From assembly GCA_937876315.1 (NCBI GenBank), contig CALEHQ010000045.1, positions 16,001 to 80,000 of the forward strand: a DNA stretch of 64,000 nucleotides. The letters are read 5' to 3'. A model generated the notes under the pieces. It did not search any database. It worked only from the letters and a program-made list of their open reading frames with translations, and had not been told where the DNA came from. Source of the stretch: an uncultured Actinomycetes bacterium (GTDB taxonomy: Bacteria > Actinomycetota > Acidimicrobiia > Acidimicrobiales > Acidimicrobilacustridaceae). Shown piece by piece: positions 54,910-64,000 of this stretch. Position numbers and translations under genes: made by a program. Each line of letters begins with the position of its first letter. The stretch's first letter is position 1.

Positions 54910-56484
54910 TCAGGATTGCGTGCTTTCGAGCAACTCGCGAGCGTGCTGCTGGGCCGTTGACGATTCCGGAGTTCCCGACAACATTCGAGCGAGCTCGGTC
55001 ACTCGCTCCTCGCCATTGACTACAGAGATCTTCGTCGTCGTTGTCGAATCGGTTGCAACCTTGTCAACGACCACATGGGCATCGGCCCAGCTCGCGACCT
55101 GGGCGAGATGGGTAACAACAAGTACCTGATGGTCAATCCCAAGTGCCGCGAGTGAACGCCCCACAGCGACTGCCGCTGCTCCTCCAATTCCCGCATCGAC
55201 CTCGTCGAAGACCAACACCGGCGGGCCTTCGGTGAGTACAAGCCGCAAGGCCAACATGGCGCGGGCGAGTTCTCCACCCGAGGCCACCTTGGCCAACGGT
55301 TGGAGTTCCATGCCGGGATTGGCAGCAAACCGGAAGGTGACATCACGCCCGGCAACGCCAGCAACCTCAACCTCTAAACGGGCTTTCGGCAGAGCGAGAT
55401 CGGGAAGATGAGCCTGAACCGCGTTGGCTAAGGCCGGTGCGGCGAGACAGCGAGCCTTGGAAACCACCGTCTCTGCTTCGTTGAGCGCAGAACGGGCAAC
55501 GAGAATCTCCGAATCGAGCGCGGCTGCGAGTTCATCGTGACCCTCGAGTTCGACCAACCGGCGATTGGCATCGTCTCTCCACGAAATGACTTCTTCCAGG
55601 GTCTCGCCATATTTGCGACGCAAGTCCTGAAGGAGTTTGCGACGGTCACCGATCGCAGCAAGTTTCTCGGGATCGCTTTCGATGCCTTCGGCAGTGGATC
55701 GCAGTTCACGGGCAAGGTCATCGAGTTCGGCTTGCGTATCTCGAAGCCGGGCGACCACCGCGCCAAAGAGCGTTCGGTCGCCAAGTCCGGCCACGGCGCG
55801 ACCAACCGCATCGGTCGCTCCACCGTCGGCACTGAGCGCATCAAGAGCAAGAACTGCCGCATCTCGATATCCGCCCGCATCTGCGAGCAATTCCGCCTGA
55901 GATCGAAGGTTTGCGTCTTCGTCGGGATCGTCGAGGGCGGCAGCTACGAGTTCCTCGACTTGAAACCGAAGAAGATCAATTTCGCGTGCTCTGTCCCTGG
56001 GGTCACCCCCCAACGAGGAACGCTGGGCCTCGAGGTCAATGACGCGCTGGCGAGCAAGGCGCAACGGTTGCAGATCTACCCCACCGAACCGATCGAGGGC
56101 CTGGCGCTGCACAGAGCCTGTGAGCAACGACTGATGGTCGTGTTGGCCGTGAAGGTCGACGAGGCGGCGGCCCACCTCTGACAGCTCGGCAATCGTTGCG
56201 AGGCTGCCATCGATGTAGCCGCGAGATCGGCCTTTGGCTGGCACCACCCGTCGGACAACGCATTCACGATCTCCGAGATCAAAGCGGCCCTCGACAATCG
56301 CTTCATCGGCACCGGGACGAACCATGGAGGTCTCGGCCTTCCCGCCCACCAATAATTCGATGGCAGTGACGACAAGCGTTTTGCCAGCTCCGGTCTCGCC
56401 CGTCACCGCGGTCATGCCCGGAGCAAACACGAGCGAGAGTTCTTCGATCACACCGAGATTGCAGACTCGAAGTTCGCTCAGCAT
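54910..56484 (-). CDS. recN: DNA repair protein RecN
   Basis: The 524-residue SMC-like protein has the Walker A TGETGAGKT near the N-terminus, GQHDHQSLL, long coiled-coil-forming middle segments and the C-terminal LSGGELARAM-like ASGGELARAMLALRL with VFDEVDAGIGG. It acts in double-strand break repair. It is next to nadK (15 bases), as in mycobacteria. Confidence 0.95.
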   Translation of the reverse strand: MLSELRVCNLGVIEELSLVFAPGMTAVTGETGAGKTLVVTAIELLVGGKAETSMVRPGADEAIVEGRFDLGDRECVVRRVVPAKGRSRGYIDGSLATIAELSEVGRRLVDLHGQHDHQSLLTGSVQRQALDRFGGVDLQPLRLARQRVIDLEAQRSSLGGDPRDRAREIDLLRFQVEELVAAALDDPDEDANLRSQAELLADAGGYRDAAVLALDALSADGGATDAVGRAVAGLGDRTLFGAVVARLRDTQAELDDLARELRSTAEGIESDPEKLAAIGDRRKLLQDLRRKYGETLEEVISWRDDANRRLVELEGHDELAAALDSEILVARSALNEAETVVSKARCLAAPALANAVQAHLPDLALPKARLEVEVAGVAGRDVTFRFAANPGMELQPLAKVASGGELARAMLALRLVLTEGPPVLVFDEVDAGIGGAAAVAVGRSLAALGIDHQVLVVTHLAQVASWADAHVVVDKVATDSTTTTKISVVNGEERVTELARMLSGTPESSTAQQHARELLESTQS

Positions 56485-56499
56485 TGGGTCGACCCTTGA

Positions 56500-57360
56500 C
56501 TATCGATCGGACAGACCGAACTTGGCCTTGAGGATGGCGTGGAAATCGCGAGGTCCGGAAAGAACAAGTCGGGCGACGTGGTTCGATGCACGACAGCGGA
56601 CGATGTCGCCTGGTTGCAGATCGCCGAGATGTCGACCATCGACGACTAACGCCGCTTCGCGGTTACCCGAAACAGTGAGACAAACATCGGAATCGTCATC
56701 AAGAATAAGGGTGCGATCAAACAGCATGTGCGGGGACACCGGAGTAAGCAGTAACGCACGATGCGTTGGCTCGACGATTGGTCCACGCGCAGAAAAGGCA
56801 TACGCCGTTGAACCGGTGGCCGTTGCAACGATGAGACCATCTGCCGCGTACGGCGTGAAGTACGCGCCGTCGAGGGCAACATCGAGACGGATGGTGTGCC
56901 CCGCTGCGGTCTTTTCAAGAACTGCTTCATTGAGAGCGAGAACTGCGGTTTCTGTAGCTCCACCCGAAGGTGCATCGATTTCAATATCGAGAAGCATTCG
57001 TTCTTCGATGAGATGCTCACCAGCGAGGACCCGCTCAAGCGCAGGGCGTAGTCCGTCGGGTTCGATGTCGGTGAGGTAGCCAAGTGTTCCAAGATTTACG
57101 CCCAGCACTGGAACCTCGTGACGAGCGACGAGTGCGACAGTTCGAAGCATCGTTCCGTCGCCACCGAGGCTGACGGCAAGGTCGAGACCTTCGACAAGTT
57201 CGGCATCGGAGACGCCGAGATCAGAGCGTCCTAGAAGTGCGGCGTCTTCGACCGGGAGCACCACACGGTGGCCGTCGTTGATGAGCCAAGCAATGGTGTC
57301 GAGCGCGACTGATGCCGCTTCCTCTCGAAGGGGATGCACCACAAATGCGAACGCAGCCAT
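56500..57360 (-). CDS. nadK: NAD kinase
   Basis: The 286-residue protein has GGDGTML (66-72, the NAD kinase signature), LGVNLGTLGYLTDIE and TATGSTAYAFSARGPIV. It makes NADP from NAD. ATG at 57360 is two bases after the tlyA stop and is chosen over an upstream extension that overlaps tlyA. Confidence 0.96.
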   Translation of the reverse strand: MAAFAFVVHPLREEAASVALDTIAWLINDGHRVVLPVEDAALLGRSDLGVSDAELVEGLDLAVSLGGDGTMLRTVALVARHEVPVLGVNLGTLGYLTDIEPDGLRPALERVLAGEHLIEERMLLDIEIDAPSGGATETAVLALNEAVLEKTAAGHTIRLDVALDGAYFTPYAADGLIVATATGSTAYAFSARGPIVEPTHRALLLTPVSPHMLFDRTLILDDDSDVCLTVSGNREAALVVDGRHLGDLQPGDIVRCRASNHVARLVLSGPRDFHAILKAKFGLSDR

Positions 57361-57362
57361 GA

Positions 57363-58223
57363 TCAGTCTTCCCCGCCGGGCAGTGCAACGTCGTCGAGGC
57401 ATCCGGTGACAAGATCGAATGCCGCGTCAAGCGATGAGCGGTCAAGAAAGCAATGACGACCAATCGGGTCGACGGACCCGGCGAAGCGGCCCAGAAGAAT
57501 GAACTCCACGTTTCCGTCAGAACCTGTGATGGGCGAAACCATGACCCCCATGATGGCCGCATTCCGCTCCAGAAGCGCACCCGATACCTCGGCCAGGACC
57601 CGACGCCAGATGAGCGGGTTATCGACGATGCCTTTGCCCTTGCTCACTTCGGTACGACCAGCCTCGAACTGCGGCTTCACGAGCAGGACGTAGACCGCCC
57701 CTGGAGCCGCTGCTGCGCCGAGGGTGTCGAGCACCAGGGCCAGCGAGATGAAGGACAAGTCACCCACGACGAGATCCACGACTGGACCAAGTTGCGCCGG
57801 ATCGACTGTTCGAAGATTGGTTCGTTCAATCGAATGGACTCGGGGGTCGCCCTCCAATTTTTCGTGGAGTTGGTTATGCCCTACATCAACCGCAACAACC
57901 TCTGAGGCGCCGTACTGCAAAACACAATCGGTGAAACCACCAGTAGAGGCTCCGGCATCAAGAACTCGAGCACCCGCAACAATGTCTTGCAGTGCAAAGT
58001 GTTCAACTGCACCTTCAAGCTTTGCTCCGGCTCGGCTCACAAACTTTGGAGGCGGACCGTGGACCAGAACCGCCTCGGAAGCATCGACCATACGTGAGGC
58101 CTTTGTTGCTGGAGCCCCTCCGACTGTGACGCGTCCGGCAGCGATATCGGCCTGAGCACGCTCGCGCGATGAGGCCAAACCACGACGCACTAGTTCGAGA
58201 TCAAGTCGACGGCGAGCCCCCAT
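57363..58223 (-). CDS. tlyA: TlyA-family rRNA 2'-O-methyltransferase
   Basis: The 286-residue protein has an N-terminal S4 RNA-binding domain (RRLDLELVRRGLASSRERAQ, 5-24) and an FtsJ-like methyltransferase with SRAGAKLEGAV, LDAGASTGGFTDCVLQYGA and DLVVGDLSFISL. TlyA methylates 16S and 23S rRNA at the subunit interface and affects capreomycin response in mycobacteria. It is 11 bases after the HAD gene. Confidence 0.95.
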   Translation of the reverse strand: MGARRRLDLELVRRGLASSRERAQADIAAGRVTVGGAPATKASRMVDASEAVLVHGPPPKFVSRAGAKLEGAVEHFALQDIVAGARVLDAGASTGGFTDCVLQYGASEVVAVDVGHNQLHEKLEGDPRVHSIERTNLRTVDPAQLGPVVDLVVGDLSFISLALVLDTLGAAAAPGAVYVLLVKPQFEAGRTEVSKGKGIVDNPLIWRRVLAEVSGALLERNAAIMGVMVSPITGSDGNVEFILLGRFAGSVDPIGRHCFLDRSSLDAAFDLVTGCLDDVALPGGED

Positions 58224-58234
58224 AGGTGGTGACG

Positions 58235-59017
58235 CTACTTACCGATGTCGCTGCCCGACAGGGCCTCTGTAACCAAGTCGTGAAGTGTGTTCGCCACAAC
58301 ATCGGGATGCGGTTGCACCGGGAGATCCGCTTGCGAAGTAACGCCGGTGAGAACGAGAGCGAACTTCCATCCGAGCGTGAGAGCGAACTGACCGTCGGTA
58401 TCGGGACGATCGCCAACCATGACACCGCGAGGACCCAACAACGCATGGACCATGTCGGCGATGGGTTGATGGGGCTTGCCTGCGATCTCCGGAGTGACGC
58501 CGGAAGCAACGGCAATCGATGCGAGCAGTGCCCCGCCTCCGGGTACAGGCCCAGCAGCGGTGGGATAGGTGGCGTCATCGTTGGTGCCGAGTAAACGAGA
58601 GCCATTACGAACAGCCGTGGAAGCGGCAGTCATCCGCTGGTAATCGAAGGTCGGGTGATAGCCGACCACCACAACATCGACGATCGCACCCACTGCGGAC
58701 GGATCGCTCGCATCGATAGTTTCCACATCGCGACGCTGCAGCTCGTCGACAACTCCAGGCCCAGCGCAGACAAGGGCACGAGAACCGCGAGGGACCATCG
58801 CAGCCGCGGCCATCGCCGAGGTGATCACACCATTCGATGCATCAATGCCATGGCGTTCGAGCTTGGCCGCGATGTCGTCACGTCGACCGAAAGAGAAGTT
58901 CGTGACGAATCCGACATGCTCTCCGACATCGCGCAACGCGGCAATGGCTTCGGCGGCTCCGGCGATGGGCTCATCCTCCAGCCACACGACTCCATCGAGA
59001 TCAAGGGCCCATGCCAT
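58235..59017 (-). CDS. HAD-IIA phosphatase (NagD/p-nitrophenylphosphatase-like)
   Basis: The protein of about 260 residues has DLDGVVW (Asp6, Asp8) as the HAD nucleophile loop, NFSFG (motif II), GKPHQPI (motif III lysine) and GDRPDTD (motif IV). The cap lies between motifs II and III. Substrates are small phosphates. ATG at 59017 was chosen because the family begins there and GGGAG precedes it. Confidence 0.9.
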   Translation of the reverse strand: MAWALDLDGVVWLEDEPIAGAAEAIAALRDVGEHVGFVTNFSFGRRDDIAAKLERHGIDASNGVITSAMAAAAMVPRGSRALVCAGPGVVDELQRRDVETIDASDPSAVGAIVDVVVVGYHPTFDYQRMTAASTAVRNGSRLLGTNDDATYPTAAGPVPGGGALLASIAVASGVTPEIAGKPHQPIADMVHALLGPRGVMVGDRPDTDGQFALTLGWKFALVLTGVTSQADLPVQPHPDVVANTLHDLVTEALSGSDIGK

Positions 59018-59108
59018 TTCGAGAGTCTCCCATCTCTTCAATCGAATCGTGACGACCGACCAAATTCGTTCGCGTCACTCACCTTTGCGCGTCTGCTAGT
59101 ACTACTCA

Positions 59109-60293
59109 GTGCCACGATTCGAACCATTCATCGGTATTCGCTACGACACCGCAACGCTTGATCCCGCGCTCGTCACCGCTCCCCCCTACGACGTGATCAG
59201 CCCAAGCGATCGGGCTGCCCTTGTTGCCAGCGCTCCGACCAATGTGGTTCGCATCGATCTACCCATCGAGGGCAACGACCCCTACGGTGATGCCGCACAA
59301 CAGTTCGCGCAGTGGCGCTCTGCAGGAGTGCTCGTCGACGACCCTCAGCCCTCATTCACGGTCTACCGAATGGATGCCCCCGACGAGAACGGCGTTATCA
59401 GGCACACCACTGGAGTCATCGGAGCGATGGAACTCAGCCGTCCGGGCGAAGGCGACATTCTTCCGCACGAGTTCACCACTCCGAAGGCAAAAAGCGACCG
59501 ACTCGACCTTCTTCGATCCACCCGCTCCAACCTTTCCGCAGTCTGGGGGCTCTCCCCCGCCCAAGGCCTCACGGCGCTTCTCGAGAGCACGGAGGCTCCG
59601 TTGTGTCGATTCGAAGCCGACGGCGTGACTCATACGGTGTGGCGAATCACCGATACCGCTCGCATCGATGCAATCCGCGCGGCAATCGGTTCAGCACCGA
59701 TCGTCATCGCCGACGGGCACCACCGCTACGAAACCTCTCTCGCGTATCGAGACGAACGCCGAGCATCCGACGACAACGGAGGCCAAGCCGACGCGGTCAT
59801 GACGTTCGTTGTTGAACTCGTCGAGGATGAACTCGATGTCGGCCCGATCCACCGTTTGCTCTCGGGCCTGCCCGAGGGTTTCGATCTTCGTGCCGCCTTT
59901 GACCCGTTCTTCGAAATCGAAGCATTTCGCTTCAACGACGCCCCAACGGTTCGTCGCATCCAAGAACTTGGCGGACTCGTTCTCGTAGTACCAGGCGACG
60001 CGTGGTTGCTTCGCCCTCGCCCCGAGACCATTTCCGCAACTCGAGATCTTGATTCCAGTCGACTTGACCTCGCCCTCGCGTCACTGCCCGATCACACGTT
60101 GGTGTACCAACATGGCGTCGAGCACATTCGCTTAGCGGTTGATTCAGGTGCCGCTCAAGCTGGCGTCCTATTGCGCCCAGTCACCATCGATCAGATCATC
60201 GAGATCGCTAAGGGCGGCGAGAAGATGCCACCAAAGTCAACGTTCTTTGCGCCCAAACCCCGCACTGGCGTGGTTTTCCGTTCCATCGATTAG
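59109..60293 (+). CDS. DUF1015 family protein
   Basis: The 394-residue protein has ALVTAPPYDVIS at the N-terminus and IADGHHRYETSLAY in the middle, the conserved segments of DUF1015. Related proteins are linked to HipA-like or kinase-like folds in databases, but the activity is unknown. GTG start. It is divergent from the HAD gene and followed by a terminator at 60344. Confidence 0.88.
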   Translation: MPRFEPFIGIRYDTATLDPALVTAPPYDVISPSDRAALVASAPTNVVRIDLPIEGNDPYGDAAQQFAQWRSAGVLVDDPQPSFTVYRMDAPDENGVIRHTTGVIGAMELSRPGEGDILPHEFTTPKAKSDRLDLLRSTRSNLSAVWGLSPAQGLTALLESTEAPLCRFEADGVTHTVWRITDTARIDAIRAAIGSAPIVIADGHHRYETSLAYRDERRASDDNGGQADAVMTFVVELVEDELDVGPIHRLLSGLPEGFDLRAAFDPFFEIEAFRFNDAPTVRRIQELGGLVLVVPGDAWLLRPRPETISATRDLDSSRLDLALASLPDHTLVYQHGVEHIRLAVDSGAAQAGVLLRPVTIDQIIEIAKGGEKMPPKSTFFAPKPRTGVVFRSID

Positions 60294-60343
60294 TCACGCA
60301 ACCAACGAAGCGCACCGAACTCCGCCAACGCACTCGATAACGC

Positions 60344-60373
60344 AAACGGGCCGACCCGAAGGCCGGCCCGTTT
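60344..60373. terminator. Intrinsic terminator
   Basis: A 10-bp perfect stem AAACGGGCCG / CGGCCCGTTT with an inner CC/GG, between the converging DUF1015 and fbaB genes, followed by TTTCATTT on the plus strand. Confidence 0.85.
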
Positions 60374-60397
60374 CATTTCACTTCGTGTCAGAACAAC

Positions 60398-61453
60398 TCA
60401 CGCAATGGTGATTGATTCATCGAGATAGACGTCTTGGATGGCATTGAGGAGCGCGACCCCCTCGGCCATTGGTCGCTGGAATGCTTTACGGCCAGAGATG
60501 AGACCGGTGCCACCACCACGCTTATTAATGACCGCAGTGCGCACTGCGTCGGCGAGGTCTGAGGAGCCCTTAGATTCGCCGCCGGAGTTGATCAGGCCGA
60601 TGCGGCCCATGTAGCAGTTGGCAACCTGCCAGCGGGTGTAATCGATGGGGTGGTCAGAGACGAGATCGCCGTAAACAAGTTTGGAGGTCTTTCCATATCC
60701 CTCAAGGACGTTGTAGCCGCCGTTCTTGGTCGGGAGCTTCTGCTTAATGATGTCGGCTTGGATGGTGACGCCGAGATGGTTGGCCTGGGCGGTGAGATCG
60801 GCGGCGTCGTGGTAATCGACTCCATCGACCTTGAACGCGTTATTGCGGAGGTAGCACCACAAAACGGTGAACATGCCGAGTTCGTGAGCTCGCTGGAATG
60901 CCTCGGCGACCTCGATGATCTGATGATGCGATTCGGGTGAGCCGAAGTAGATGGTTGCACCAACCCCGGCAGCGCCGAGTTCGTAGGCCTCTTCAACGGT
61001 CCCGAACATGATCTGGTCGAACTCGTTGGGGTAGGTCATGAGTTCGTTGTGATTGATCTTCACAATGAACGGGATGCGGTGCGCGTACTTGCGAGACATC
61101 GTGCCGAGAACGCCGAAGGTGGTGGCAACGGCGTTGCAGCCACCTTCGATCGCGAGCTTGATGATGTTCTCGGGATCGAAATACATCGGGTTGGGGGCAA
61201 ACGATGCAGCGCCCGAATGCTCGATTCCCTGGTCGACAGGAAGGATCGACACGTAACCAGTGTCGGCGAGACGTCCGTGGCCGAACATCGACTGAAGGTT
61301 GCGCAGGACCTGCGGCGAACGATCTGACTGCAGATAGACCCGTTCGACAATGTCGCCGCCCGGCTGCGTCAGTTGATCTGCAGTAATGCCCTTACACGTA
61401 AAAGTCAGCAACTCTTCGGCTTCGTCGCCGAGTAGTCCTTTGATGTCGGTCAT
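60398..61453 (-). CDS. fbaB: Class I fructose-bisphosphate aldolase (FbaB/DhnA type)
   Basis: The 351-residue protein matches E. coli FbaB closely in its second half: [50 protein letters not shown] and the end [12 protein letters not shown]. The Schiff-base lysine lies in the IIKQK region. It cleaves fructose-1,6-bisphosphate in glycolysis and gluconeogenesis. Single-gene transcript. Confidence 0.95.
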   Translation of the reverse strand: MTDIKGLLGDEAEELLTFTCKGITADQLTQPGGDIVERVYLQSDRSPQVLRNLQSMFGHGRLADTGYVSILPVDQGIEHSGAASFAPNPMYFDPENIIKLAIEGGCNAVATTFGVLGTMSRKYAHRIPFIVKINHNELMTYPNEFDQIMFGTVEEAYELGAAGVGATIYFGSPESHHQIIEVAEAFQRAHELGMFTVLWCYLRNNAFKVDGVDYHDAADLTAQANHLGVTIQADIIKQKLPTKNGGYNVLEGYGKTSKLVYGDLVSDHPIDYTRWQVANCYMGRIGLINSGGESKGSSDLADAVRTAVINKRGGGTGLISGRKAFQRPMAEGVALLNAIQDVYLDESITIA

Positions 61454-61606
61454 GCCTCTCCTCGATCATCTGATGCGCCTGTGCCCATCAGACCAGTTAG
61501 ATGTGCAGACGCACATCGATCCGTTGTTCGGGAGCGAGCCTAGGCCAGCCAGACCGACCAGATGATCGTGTCGAACCTGCCGTGACAGTGCCTTAGAGAC
61601 CGTGCC

Positions 61607-61957
61607 TTAGAGATTGAGGTCTTCGACGCGTGGCTCGAGTACTGACCGAATCCGCACCCCAGATCGGGCGCTGAGAATTTTCTCGGCATGAACCTCGGTG
61701 CGAGTTGCAGTGGAACCGCCAGCACGAAAGAACCGGCGGCGAATCCGGCCCACGACGACCACGTCGTCGCCCTCGACGAGCTTTACCGCAGCCGCGGCCG
61801 GATTGGGCCAAACGACCGGCACCGACTCAGCCGGTGCTTCGTCCGAACGCACGGTGAGATCAGGCGACATGAGTTCATCGCCAGAAGCCAGCACGCGGAA
61901 CTCTGGGTCTCGACGTATGAGGCCTCGGAGAACGACAAGGTTGGAACCGACAGGCAC
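61607..61957 (-). CDS. SSB-like OB-fold protein
   Basis: The 116-residue protein has an SSB-like OB fold: SNLVVLRGLIRRDPEFRVLASG at the start, VEGDDVVVVGRIRRRFFRAGG in the middle and TRTEVHAEKILSAR. It lacks the acidic C-terminal tail of canonical SSB. A role in DNA binding is likely. A GTG start is used. Two direct repeats lie upstream at 62027-62058. Confidence 0.75.
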   Translation of the reverse strand: MPVGSNLVVLRGLIRRDPEFRVLASGDELMSPDLTVRSDEAPAESVPVVWPNPAAAAVKLVEGDDVVVVGRIRRRFFRAGGSTATRTEVHAEKILSARSGVRIRSVLEPRVEDLNL

Positions 61958-62026
61958 CAGTTCTGTGCTGCAGTTCGACTTGTTTGGTGCGGTTGAAGCG
62001 GTGCGACGTGTTGTGACGGTGCCCGG

Positions 62027-62058
62027 GTTTAAGGCAGCACCACTGTTTAGGCAGCACC
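62027..62058. repeat. Direct repeat pair upstream of the SSB-like gene
   Basis: GTTTAAGGCAGCACC (62027-62041) and GTTTAGGCAGCACC (62045-62058) differ by one base and are three bases apart. They lie about 70-100 bases before the SSB-like gene on its promoter side, so they may be an operator. Confidence 0.45.
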
Positions 62059-62205
62059 TTGGGTTGAAGTCCTAGCCCGGAGTGATGTTGTTGCGCTTCG
62101 TTGTGAAATAGCGACCATGAGGCCTCCCAGAATTGTGATCGGACGAACGCCGACCGACGGTCACTGGGGGAAGTGATGCAAAACGTAGAACCGGGGTGAG
62201 ACAGA

Positions 62206-63561
62206 TCAGCGAAGCGCCCGAACCCGGAGACGGACATCGGCGAAATCGGGATCGACGTTCTCGATTCGACCAAACATTGTGCGGGCCTTTGGAAGATCTC
62301 CTGATCGTTCGTAGAGATCAGCCAACACATAGGCACGTCGCAGATGATGAGGCATCGGGCGTTTGGGAAAATTGAAACTCTGTTCGAGAAGCGAAATCGC
62401 ACCAGCGAGATCATTTCGGTCGGCCAGCGAACCGGCCATAACGATGCGGCCCTCTGTGACCAACTCTGCGCTCGGAGACGCAGCACGGAGCTCGTCCCAA
62501 AGTTCGCCAACCTGTGTCCACTGACGCATTGCGCGGTAGCAATCGGCGAGCACCGGATGTTGATCAGTGGAGTTACTCAACAGCCGAAATGCTTCGAGTT
62601 CACGCGCTGCGGGCTTCCACTTCTCTTGGCGATACAGCGTGAGTCCGTAAAGTTCGTGCACCGCGGCAACGGTCGGGGCCTCCTCGACAGACTTTTTCAG
62701 GATGCGGGCGGCATCGCCGTATCGTTCTGCTTCAAAGTGCTCTGCGGCTTCCGCTAACCGCTTTTCCACGCGCTCAGTGCGGGCGGATCCGACGGCGCGA
62801 GAAAGTTGCTCGCGAACTTCACCGGCCAAATCAATCGGAGCAGGATCACGGCGACGTGAACCTCCGCGGGAACCTCCACGAGAAACTGCAGCGGTGGCTT
62901 CATCGCGCACTTGGGTGATGATCGCGTCATCCTCTGAACTACGAGCATCGTTTGCCGCACGTCGTTCGGCGTCGGAGGCTTCATCGGGAATCGATCCCGG
63001 TGCCGCTCGGCGCGCTGAGTCGGGACGACGCTGAGGGGTAGCCGCCTCGACTGCGTCTCTCCATGCACGAGACGCACCTACGACTCGCCGACCTGTCGCA
63101 GCGCCTGCGCCTCGACGAGCGACACCGCCCCATGTCCGCGGAGTTTCTAGTGCCGGACCATCGGCCCAGCCATCTTCGGAAGTTGAACGCCGTGTGGCGC
63201 GGTCATCGCCGCCGCTGCGAGCCCGAGGGCTCGGAGCATTTCCGGAACGAGGTCGATCAGAACTGCCTGGAGGCCGACTCGGGCGGCCGGAACCCGTTCG
63301 ATCCGACGAACTTGATCGTGGACTAGAGCCCGAACGCGTAGGAGCGCCGGATCGAGACGAAGGACCCGAACGCGGGCCTGAACCCGTTCGACCCTTAGAC
63401 GAACCGCCTGAAGATCGCGGCGAGCTGGAACCCGAACCGCCCTTGGATCCGCCCTTCGAATTGCCCTTTGCCGGACCTGACTTCCCCGAAGGACGTCCGC
63501 CGCCTCGAGGGCCGTTTGATTTGCCCGAGCGCGACGAACTGGAAGAGGAAGGACTAGCCAT
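62206..63561 (-). CDS. TPR-repeat protein with long disordered Ser/Gly/Arg-rich N-terminus
   Basis: This 451-residue protein is divided in two. Residues 1 to about 240 are of low complexity (Ser, Gly, Arg, Pro, with RGG-like GGSRGGSRRR near 229-238). Residues about 250-451 form five or so TPR helices (EHFEAERYGDAARILKKSV, LYGLTLYRQEKWKPAAREL). The N-terminal part resembles RNA-binding disordered regions. Function unknown. It is the first gene after the rRNA terminator and reads in the same direction as the rRNA operon. Confidence 0.8.
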   Translation of the reverse strand: MASPSSSSSSRSGKSNGPRGGGRPSGKSGPAKGNSKGGSKGGSGSSSPRSSGGSSKGRTGSGPRSGPSSRSGAPTRSGSSPRSSSSDRTGSGRPSRPPGSSDRPRSGNAPSPRARSGGDDRATRRSTSEDGWADGPALETPRTWGGVARRGAGAATGRRVVGASRAWRDAVEAATPQRRPDSARRAAPGSIPDEASDAERRAANDARSSEDDAIITQVRDEATAAVSRGGSRGGSRRRDPAPIDLAGEVREQLSRAVGSARTERVEKRLAEAAEHFEAERYGDAARILKKSVEEAPTVAAVHELYGLTLYRQEKWKPAARELEAFRLLSNSTDQHPVLADCYRAMRQWTQVGELWDELRAASPSAELVTEGRIVMAGSLADRNDLAGAISLLEQSFNFPKRPMPHHLRRAYVLADLYERSGDLPKARTMFGRIENVDPDFADVRLRVRALR

Positions 63562-63686
63562 GTGACCAACCTACCGGTCCTCGACCCCAACCCTGAAAAC
63601 GAGCCCTCCGGCGTCGGACGACACCCAAACGGTTTGTGGTAATTCAGGGGTGATTCTTTCGACAAAATCACCTCAGAACAAAACGA

Positions 63687-63715
63687 GAAAAGGACCCCCA
63701 ATGGGGGCCCTTTTC
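63687..63715 (-). terminator. rRNA operon terminator
   Basis: A stem of GAAAAGG with CCTTTTC, with an inner CCCCC/GGGGG hairpin and A/T-rich flanks, lies about 12 bases after the 5S gene on the minus strand. Confidence 0.8.
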
Positions 63716-63726
63716 TTTCTAAGAAA

Positions 63727-63843
<117 letters not shown>

Positions 63844-63934
63844 CCTTTGTCAAAAGGGTGCGCCAGAACCGACCAAAGGTCGGACCTGTCGCGGCCCCTT
63901 CAGAACTCCATAGCGAGCACGAACATCTGTGTCG

Positions 63935-64000
63935 ATCCAAGCCCTCGGCCGATTAGTACCGGTCGGCTGAATGCGTTACCGCACGTACACCTCCGGCCTA
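63935..64000 (-). rRNA. rrl: 23S rRNA, 3' end (continues beyond the window)
   Basis: The last bases read, on the minus strand, TACGTGCGGTAACGCATTCA then GCCGACCGGTACTAATCGGC, the conserved actinobacterial 23S 3' end. The exact 3' boundary near 63935 is estimated. The 16S gene would lie beyond the window. Confidence 0.9.

Noticed and set aside
62059..62075. T-arm-like sequence TTGGGTTGAAGTCCTAG, as if from a degraded tRNA
   Set aside because: No acceptor or anticodon arm could be found around it, and one invariant T-loop base is changed; likely chance.

Overview
The window reads as chromosomal DNA of an actinomycete, most likely a member of Acidimicrobiia or a related lineage with moderately high GC. 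The evidence is two gene blocks in the same order as in mycobacteria (Mec-cysM-murI-phosphodiesterase-rph-rdgB and HAD-tlyA-nadK-recN-pyrG-NUDIX-xerD), an HU protein with a mycobacterial-type Lys/Ala/Pro-rich tail, two F420-dependent oxidoreductase families, an NDMA-type alcohol dehydrogenase, and DUF4395 and DUF2752 proteins. The taxon is an inference from gene content. No phage, insertion sequence, CRISPR array or integrase module was seen.

Layout. Positions 1-7.1 kb hold the tail of a Rieske protein, an acyltransferase, a TauD-type dioxygenase, an F420 oxidoreductase/crotonase/DHA2 exporter operon and a second MFS transporter. At 7.1-8.1 kb are tRNA-Arg(UCU), tRNA-His(GUG), tRNA-Lys(CUU), a strong bidirectional terminator and the HU gene. 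From 8.3 to 16.2 kb are a quinone-reductase-like enzyme, a DUF4395-thioredoxin fusion, an RNA uracil methyltransferase divergent from rpe, clpP, and the MBL phosphodiesterase-rph-rdgB-CPBP operon. From 16.3 to 22.1 kb is a sulfur region: an Rrf2 regulator, cysD-cysNC, murI, cysM and the Mec metalloprotease, with no cysO between the last two. From 22.1 to 27.4 kb come smpB, secreted lipoproteins, a lipase and the tmRNA gene ssrA.

From 27.4 to 45.7 kb lies a catabolic, oxidoreductase-rich region: a ferredoxin/P450 pair, SDRs, a Ddn-like F420 reductase, an amidohydrolase, an acyl-CoA ligase, a cytoplasmic arylsulfatase, a second P450, a nitronate-monooxygenase-like flavoprotein and an NDMA-type alcohol dehydrogenase. 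The set looks suited to oxidising hydrophobic alicyclic, terpenoid or steroid-like, perhaps sulfated, compounds; no substrate can be named from sequence. From 45.8 to 50.4 kb are a Bax-inhibitor-like protein, a Rieske protein, a beta-carbonic anhydrase and ftsE-ftsX. From 50.5 to 59 kb is a run of minus-strand core genes (HAD, tlyA, nadK, recN, pyrG, NUDIX, xerD) followed by an unusual acidic-repeat zinc-finger protein and an HD protein. The right end has DUF1015, fbaB, an SSB-like protein, a TPR protein with a long disordered N-terminus, and the 3' end of an rRNA operon (5S and the 3' end of 23S) on the minus strand.

The most notable candidates are: (i) the DksA-type zinc finger joined to about six acidic 15-residue repeats; (ii) the Mec-cysM pair lacking its sulfur carrier, beside a complete sulfate-activation operon and a cysteine-less Rrf2 regulator; (iii) similarly placed GTCA-N4-TGAC palindromes in front of the P450 and nitronate-monooxygenase-like genes; and (iv) a hairpin in the HU leader. 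After the RNA genes are placed, no stretch over about 300 bases lacks a gene. The longest gap, 30037-30317, shows nothing recognisable beyond the leader of the downstream gene.
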